Source: Cryptomeria japonica
Lineage: Eukaryota > Streptophyta > Pinopsida > Cupressales > Cupressaceae
Direction of reading: 5' to 3'
Assembly (NCBI RefSeq): GCF_030272615.1
Contig: NC_081414.1
Span: 526,359,137-526,423,136, forward strand
Length of the DNA: 64,000 nt
Shown here: positions 56,618-64,000 of the stretch, one piece after another
Layout of the letters: every line of letters starts with the position of its first letter
Numbering within the stretch: the stretch's first letter is position 1
Translations under genes and position numbers: made by a program
Notes under the pieces: model-generated
What the model was told of the DNA's origin: nothing
The model's input: the letters and a program-made list of their open reading frames with translations, nothing else
The model's database searches: none

Positions 56618-59036
56618 TGATAATGGTTGAGAATTCCATGGGGTATTAGAATGGTATATCTATTGGAGTTTATTCCTCAAGCATATAGATTTCAAGGATC
56701 ACCTATAATCAAACATCTTCCACACAACTTAAAAGAAAAAGAAAATCTACGAAGACCAAGAGTTGATTGATCCAAAAAACCAATGAATCATTATGACTAT
56801 GCAAACTCACTATTATATGAATAATACAATACTAAATCCTCATAATAAGAAAAAGAAAAAGAAAAAAATAACCCTAGAGATAAACCTTGGGTGAGGATAA
56901 AAAGAGATCATGATATGTGTCCTCATCCTATGACTTGAGACACAAAAAATAACATGGCCTAAGTAAGCTTATGATGCTAGTGTGAAAAGGAACCTAAGTA
57001 ATTAAACAATTAATTAGATAAATATGTTTTTACCTTAATACCCCTTAATTGCCACTTAGGGAGTAGCTAGAAACTTTAAATGACTATGCATAACAATAAA
57101 ATATGGGTCTCGACAGCTAGGCTTGATAAGGTACTCATGTAAAAATAAAAAGGATCTCACATAACCAAAGGAAAAAGAGAATGTCATGGAAAAAAATCCT
57201 CTCTAAATAAAAATGCATGTGAAGGACTAAGAAGACTCCAAAATAATGTCCCAAAAATGATAGGAAAAAGAAAAATACCCATGAAGCACAAAGAATATGC
57301 AAACAATTATTGAATGATGGTTTCTATAGTGCTAAAATGAAGAACCTCCTTTGTAATTAAGAAAAAGATTAAGACCAAAGAAGACAAAAATTTGCATGAG
57401 TTCCCCCAATGACACCTTTCAAACAAGATCAAATGAAAAGCAAAGGCAACAATCCAATAGTTGAAGATACAAATTTGACTCATCAATCAACACAAATAAC
57501 CTAGCAACAATACTTGAAACTAATACGAAGTAAATTTCAAGTAAAAAATATAGGTGTGAATAGTATAAAGAAAAATGATCAACTGAAGATGAAAGGTCAC
57601 CTCCACAATTAAGGAATACAAGAGTGTCTATATGATAAGTGTTACATATCATTGAAATAAATGGGCAACCATCTATTGCACTTGCCTAGTACATAGGAAA
57701 AAATACTAGATACATAACTCACTCCAAATTGAAATCAAGGAAACATTATCACTAATACTATGAAACCTCCCCATAATGATAACAAGGGATATGCATGATG
57801 AGTCCACTAAATTGTGTGTCAGAATATGGTACTTAAAGGAGAAGAAATATCATTTGAATGTGAACAAGAAAGTACTTGCAACTAAAAAAGGGTGTGCAAA
57901 ATAAGACATACACATATGAAGGTAGTCAAGGTTGTGACTACAAATAATAAAGAACACACAACAAACCCCTCATGACACTTTATAAGGTAGTGTGAGTACA
58001 AAAACAAGACACATTGTGATCTATGAAATCTTAAAATATAATGTACAAGATTGGAACTTTATCATAGTGCATTTACAAAAGAAAGAGTGCATTCAAAAAA
58101 TACCTATAATACTTAAAAAGGAAAACATCCTAGATACACATAAAGAAAAGCTCAAATGAAGTCATATCATGCAAATAGAATGTTTTTAGGTGTCAAAATG
58201 TGTAAGTAATAAAAAAAAAGTGAAATAATGACAAACCAAACAAAATATACTTAAGACAAAATCTATAAAAGTGCATGGATAGTTGTAAAGAAATTTGAAA
58301 TACCTTTCCAAAGCCATAACTACTATGAAAAATATAAGAAATGGTTAAAATTTATGAGCTTAAGAGAGACAAATATTAAATTTGATAAGTGATAAAATGA
58401 GTTGGAAGAAAAAATAAAAAAAATATATGTACCTATAAAGGGCTTAGTACCAACTTTCTAATTATATCTTGTTTGTGTAATTTTGATTTTTTATTCCCAA
58501 GTTATTCCAAAAAAGAAAAGAATAGCTTCCATAGAAAAAAACTAAAGTTTGGGGTAGGGTAAAATGTTGACATCATGTTGGTGTCAACAAATAGAATATT
58601 TTGCTACAGATGATGAAATATTCTTTGCATGTCAAAAAATTATAGTTTGTCTAAAACCATTGAAAAAGTATCATAAAACTGTGAAAAGTGTCAAGAATTT
58701 GGCTTCATATGCTGGAAAAGATTTCCAGAGTTGGATACACATGCAAAACCATATAAAAAAGCCAAAACTTCCTTGCATAGGTTTTATTGATAAACACTAG
58801 AAATAAATATTACAACAATTGATTTAGAGGACAACCTCCAACAAAAAGAATTTGAATGTTGGCAAGGTACCATTGTTGGAAAAATACTATCATTAGTGGG
58901 GAAAAAATGACAACACCACATAGGTAAAATTGATATTGAAAAATCAAGGGCCACCAAATAACTCAAACATAGTTGCCTAGGAAAATAAAATTCATCAAGT
59001 AATTGAAAAAGATGACATTGCAAAAAAATATTATTG
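56618..59036. other. A+T-rich DNA without recognisable genes
   Basis: It begins with one copy of a dispersed direct repeat (56655-57035) and contains an AAAAAG microsatellite near 56850. No coding signal, RNA gene or element boundary is supported in 57040-59036. Confidence 0.4.
56655..57035. repeat. Direct repeat copy 1 (partner at 61155-61510)
   Basis: It shares order and many words with 61155-61510, such as AAAAGAGATCATGA, TGTGTCCTCATCCTATGACT and CTAGTGTGAAAAGG. It is clearly diverged. It could be an old LTR pair or a dispersed repeat; no TG..CA ends or target duplication were found. Confidence 0.6.
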
Positions 59037-60740
59037 TTTTTTTTGGGTCAACAATAAGAATTTATTTTTATTTCTTACCAAAGAAACACATCATTAAAGG
59101 CCATAAAACCATAAAACCACCCATCAAACCACCCAGATTTCAAAAACAAACCGTTCATTGTCTGAAACTACCCATGGAAAAATCCCCACCAAAACATTGC
59201 TTTTCCGATCACCTTGAGCTCAAAAAACTACTCAAAAATACATAATTTAACATATTTTTCTAAATAGGATCCTATAGACCTACCCTGAATTGAACCAGTA
59301 GAAGTATAAAGCAATTACAAGGCTAAACCTCTCAAAGTACTACATTGGAATATATTTTGTATATAAGAAAAAATTGAACCAAAAACAACTACCTGGGACC
59401 AATCTCAAGCTTGTTCATCTACCACCATCCTCTTTCTCAATCGAGAGGTTCTACGTTCCACGAGTCCCGCTTCCAACCTTGTCTCATTTAGCACAACCTC
59501 CACCTCCATCAATTGCATGGACACCTTCAACGCCTCCCAATCCCATCGAGCTTCCTCTCTGCAATGAGCTTTGTATCTCCCTTCCGACCATCGTACAAAA
59601 GCAATACACTTCTCAAAGACTTCATTATTAAGATTTTATATGCCTTCCCGCACATCAAAACTGACTCCAAGGACTACCCATTCAAGTATTGATTCCATTC
59701 CCTCCAGGTAATCTTGAGGCACAATTGCTTCCATAATCCCCTTAATCGAGTCCTCTAAATTCAAGCCCACACCATTATTAAGGAGTAAACATCCATGTTC
59801 ATCTGGTACCTGTGCCTCAAATCACCAAAAACTTCCTTATAAAGAAACATTCCTTTAAGCCTCCTTTTTGACATAGGGCCAAGAAATTGGCATAGCTGTT
59901 TGCTTGTCCCCAGCGTGAAATTTGCTTCCATTATCCAATGTTTGCAATTAAACTACCTTACACTTCATTGTTTTAGGTTTTTTCTCCACAAAACACTCAA
60001 CCAAAGTATCAAGAAAAATAAAAAAGAAATGAACACAATAAAACAACCTCCACAAACTCTTAAATTTACCATTAATGGCAAGTACGAAAACTACATCGCC
60101 ATCCTTTCAAAAAGACACATTTACTTCAATTATGTATTTTTGTTAGGCTCATTAATGTTGCGTACCTGCAAACATTCCTTTAAACATGCCCTTCTCAACT
60201 TACTTTCCTAAAGTCTTCAACCTGCATTTCACCAACCTTGTTAAAGGTCAATGCCCGTTTTGAGAGTTTATTTGCTTCCACATTCCTAGATTGTCTTACG
60301 TGGCTAATTCAAAAGTCTTCAAAGGCTGTCAATTCCTCCACAATATTCTCAATGGTATTTTGAAGATGCCAGACATCAATTATCGCATTCATGATCACCT
60401 AAACAATAATAAGAGAGTCCCCTTCTAAATGAATTTTCAAAAAACCCAACCTCTTACCAAATCTGATAGCTGCCAAAGTCGCTAATGCTTCAACCACATT
60501 TTTTCATCCCTTCCTCTAGCTTCTTCGCCCCTAGGGCCAATGTGTTACCTTCCCAATCCCGAAAAATGAAGCCAGCTCCTGATGGCCCCGAGTTTCCCTT
60601 GGAAGCCCCATCAAAGTTAATTTTCCACCACCCCTTTGTCGGTTTTTCTCAAACAACATCAACATGTGCCTTCAAAGCTGAATTAACCCAACCAAGCCCC
60701 TTAACAGGCCACAAAAAAATATTGTTGTTGCTACAAAAAT
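59037..60740 (-). pseudogene. LINE remnant b: RNase H domain plus downstream conserved segment and poly(A)
   Basis: On the - strand RNase H starts GWWKINFDGASKGN (about 60640). It continues GAGFIFRDWEGNTLALGAKK and decays after 60480. Downstream, across one frame change, are RYQMNMDVYSLIMVWG and NLEDSIKGIMEAIVPQ (about 59790-59720), then MESILEWVVLGVSFDV and FEKCIAFVRW (about 59680-59590). The tail ends TTGACCC before an A run (T run at 59037-59044 on the + strand). It is 5'-truncated, as is usual for LINEs. Confidence 0.65.
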
Positions 60741-62080
60741 ACTACGTAGATAAATAAAAAAAATTAAAATAAAAAACCTCAGGCAATAAAAAATAAATCT
60801 TGGCCATTTAAAATATTTAAAAATGGTCATTCTAAAAAATAAAACCTTACCACAATAAAACTAGTGACCATAAAAAAATGCAAAGATCAAGGTTGATGTA
60901 GGGTATTTGTGGTTCCTATGATGATTTTATGACATATGGATCCATACAATAATATGGAAATCTCACCCATGAACCCTATGCCCCTAAAAAAAAAAAAAAC
61001 TGCTTTAATTTTAATATTTGAATAATTGTTCTTAAGGTTTTGGGGCCTTTTAGATGCAACATTGAGGTCTATTTGGCTCCAAGATGTACCTTTTTATTCT
61101 CAAGGCTATATTTCTAAAAAAGAGAATAAGAAATTATATATTTGGAACTCTGATTCTATGTTGTAATTGATTCCTCAACCCAATAGCTCACAAGGATCAT
61201 TTGCAATAAAACACCTACCACACAAAGAGAGAAAAAATAAAGATATGGAGGTCAAGAGATGATTGAGCCAAAAACGTAATGAACATGCACCCTTACTATT
61301 ATGTGAATAATACAGTAATGAATCCTTATAAAAAGAAAAATCAAATAGTAGAAATAGAATCCTAAAGAAACACTAGGTGAGAATAAAAGAGATCATGACA
61401 TGTGTCCTCATCCTATGACTCAAGACACAAAAAAACACATGCCCTAATTAAGATTAAGATACTAGTGTGAAAAGGGACCTAAGTAACTAAATAATTAATT
61501 AGGTAAATATCCATTCATTCAAATAATATTGAAACTCTTAGTGTTTTAGAACTAATTACCCACTTCGTATTGAAATGCCAATGACTCATAATGAAGATGC
61601 AGACTTCAAAGGGTCGACCAATAAAGATATGTTTCACAAGAGAGTGTTGCAACAAGAGCTTGCATTAATATTGAGAAATGATGTATTGATAATTGGATAT
61701 GTTCCAATGTATAAGCACCTTGAATATATAGGCAGGGTGTTATAAGGTATGACAACTACCCTTGATACAAACATTATATGTCCAATATTAAATAATAAAT
61801 ATCTAAACATTTGAATAAAAGTAAATAATGGAACATGGCCCCATTATAACTAACTTCTATAAATAATAACTAGGACTAACTTAACTCCTAAGTAAACTTA
61901 ACATGTGAATAGGTCCCCACTAATAACTAGATAGGAAATAACCTCATTCACACTAACACTTTCTTTGTAGATTACACTCTTTTTGGTATCTCTAACAACA
62001 ATATGTGAACTCAATAAATAAGGTCATACTGGATTATTTCTCAAAATGAGGCTAGTCAATTAATAGTAAAAAATCTAAAG
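60741..62080. other. A+T-rich DNA without recognisable genes
   Basis: It contains the second copy of the dispersed direct repeat (61155-61510) and A runs near 60985. Nothing coding is supported. Confidence 0.4.
61155..61510. repeat. Direct repeat copy 2 (partner at 56655-57035)
   Basis: See the partner copy. It shares the same order of conserved words in the same orientation. Confidence 0.6.
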
Positions 62081-64000
62081 TTTTTTTTTTGGTCGATAAT
62101 ATAGTTTTTTTGTATTAATATAAGAATAAGAAGTTTACATTACAAAAGTGGCCTATCTTAAGCCCAGAATATTACATGCATTCTTGATTGATATCTGCCT
62201 ACCCCTATACATAGCATAAACATTGATAAAAGAAACTGAAACCTAAACTCCTGAAAGGATTTGGACAACAAAAAACTGGTTTCACCACCCATATCAACTA
62301 AACTTTCCTACTAATGTAATGTGTCCATATCAACATTTAAAATTCCACTCCAGGGAGGGCTGAAATCTGCATCTATGAAAGAACCTGAGAAACAAAAAAT
62401 TGCTGACAAAAACTCTCCTATTCAACCGGAGGAGAAAAAACCTCAAACGTGCAAACTTCAATCCTAAGTTGGTTGCTGTCTCACACTTTGTCATTTCCTT
62501 GGAATGAAAATCAAATACCATGGCCTCCGCATCTCCTACGCACAAAGATGTGTTCTGATAGCTTCCACCAACGAATTCCATTCCACCTAGATATGACTTA
62601 GATAAAGTCTTTGGTTTACCATATTTGGCCATCGCACAAAAGGAACAAACCCCAACTCTTCCACTATGATCTGGCTCTCAAAGAATTCGCCAAAATCAAA
62701 CCCATGTCCCGAGTACGCCCATTCAAGAATAGAGTCCATTATAAATATTAAATACTCAAAAAGTAAATTCATAACCCAACGAATGTCCTCCTCGGTAATC
62801 CCCAATTTCAGGCCCCAGGCCAAAACCATCGTAGCTATATCCACATTGCATTTCCAATGGTGAGTAGCTTGCTGGAAGAAATAACCCAATGTCCCCTGCA
62901 CCGCATTTATCACCTCCTTTGATGGGCACTTGAGAAGTAGCTTGAGTCTTCAATTTTTAACCGGCCCATAAAGTGCTTTCTGTCGCTTCTGCATTTGGAA
63001 GGTAAACGTGGCCTCCATCCAACCACTGAACAACACCTGCACATAAAAACAAAAAAAGACAACCAACAAAAGAATGATGATAAGCAACAAGTTTGGCTTC
63101 TTTAAAAAGAAAGTCGGTTCGTGCGAGTAATCAATCACATTACTGCCACGACCCTCGATATTAAATACTTGACGCTGTGAACATAACGTCACCACCCGCT
63201 CTCATAGATAAATTCATTATAACTGGGAGCTTGTTGTAAGGAACCACATGTTTCGATTCACATTACTGCCACCACTGCCATCATACATGCACACCATTTT
63301 CAAAAAAACTGAGGAGCAACACACTTAAACTACCAATCATTACAAAGCAAGGATTAAGGACATAAAATTTGTGTTACACACAAATCACACTTGCACTCAG
63401 AAACCAAAGACTATCAGATGTTGTTTTGTAGACATGTGTTGACACTATCTTGTCAACATATAAATTTCATTTTGAAATAATAGAAAAATTTATTCTAAAT
63501 CCAACTTGCCATCAAAAAATTCAAAAAAAGTATCCTCTACTTGATTAAAAGACAGGGCCCATTTAGACAATTTGTCTGCCACTGTATTACCCTCCCATCT
63601 GATATGGCTAACCATGACTTCTTCAAAATGATTCAAATCCTCTAAAATTAGTGAAATAAAATTTTGTAGATGCCATGCTTTAATTTCACCATTTTTTATG
63701 GCTTGGCTTATGATCACTAAATCCCCTTCCAGATGTAGTTTTTTAATCCTCATATTCCGAGCACATCGAGTTGTCAGCCATGTTGCATATGCTTCTGATT
63801 CATTGTTGGTGCCTTGCTTTATATGTTGAGCTCCCAATTTTACAATGCTGCCACTGTGATCCTGAAACACCACTCCCACACCTGACAGACCCCCTCCACG
63901 TTGAGAAACACCATCAAAATTGGCTTTGATCCACCCCCTCTGGGGTGGAACCCATTCTGTGGGTGAGTTACACTTCTTACTCATCACCCTAGAAGGCCAG
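62081..64000 (-). pseudogene. LINE remnant c: RNase H domain plus downstream conserved segment and poly(A), continues past the edge
   Basis: RNase H (63987-63490) is the best preserved of the three: WIKANFDGVSQ (Asp), GTNNESEAYATWL (Glu), LHLEGDLVIISQAI (Asp) and RWEGNTVADKLSKWA (Asp). All four acidic positions are present, though one residue is missing in the third motif. Plant L1-type LINEs end with this RVT_3-type domain. Downstream, in one frame broken by a stop, is a second conserved segment (63195-62587) with NVDIATMVLAWGLKLGITEE, then MDSILEWAYSGHGFDF and LGFVPFVRW. It ends at an A run (T run at 62081-62090) after ATCGACC. The upstream RT lies beyond the right edge, if present. Confidence 0.7.

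Noticed and set aside
56855-56880. Microsatellite of AAAAAG units as a feature of interest
   Set aside because: Ordinary simple repeat in A+T-rich DNA.

Overview
The window looks like intergenic DNA of a land plant with a large, repeat-rich genome. A conifer or other gymnosperm is plausible from the depth of nesting and the gene poverty, but the sequence alone does not prove it. I found no convincing intact host gene, tRNA, rRNA or CRISPR array. Almost everything that can be explained is transposable-element DNA: Ty3/gypsy (Tat-like), Ty1/copia (two Sirevirus-like and one other), two non-autonomous LTR elements with unknown proteins, a MULE DNA transposon, and three LINE remnants.

Left part (1-25137). 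The 3' end of a Tat-like Ty3/gypsy element on the + strand fills about 1-3300. It carries an antisense plant-mobile-domain (PMD) gene at the edge, a hairpin-rich spacer, a polypurine tract and the 3' LTR starting at 1981. A complete non-autonomous LTR element (3817-11838, - strand, target duplication GACTG) has split an older unrecognised coding fragment (about 3591-3816 and 11844-12110). A decayed MULE transposase lies at 12879-15607 (-). It is followed by a degenerate 21-nt hairpin array (16381-17525). A copia element (17534-22928, -) has gag to RNase H and its own hairpin array next to the polypurine tract. Decayed LINE reverse transcriptase sequence occupies 24440-25137 (+).

Middle part (25138-55017): one nest, four insertion levels deep. 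Copia A (-) sits in LINE sequence. Non-autonomous element C (25246-30646, +, TSD GGAAC) sits in copia A's 3' LTR. Copia B (from 35150, +) sits in copia A's protease region. Tat-like element D (35256-48023, -, TSD ACTGG) sits in copia B's 5' LTR. Element D keeps gag, protease and the integrase C-terminus but has lost RT, RNase H and the integrase core, and it carries a second antisense PMD gene. A deletion joins copia B's 3' LTR directly to the remaining part of copia A's 5' LTR near 53904.

Right part (55018-64000). Three 5'-truncated LINE tails (55018-56617 +, 59037-60740 -, 62081-64000 -) each carry an RNase H domain, then a further conserved coding segment, then a poly(A) tail. The rest is A+T-rich unannotated DNA and one divergent 380-bp direct-repeat pair.

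The most unusual signal is shared by several unrelated elements. Arrays of short hairpins, with fixed unit length and conserved loop but variable and compensating arms, lie in the noncoding DNA between coding region and 3' LTR (1373-1890, 36783-37251, 17723-17938), plus one unassigned array (16381-17525).
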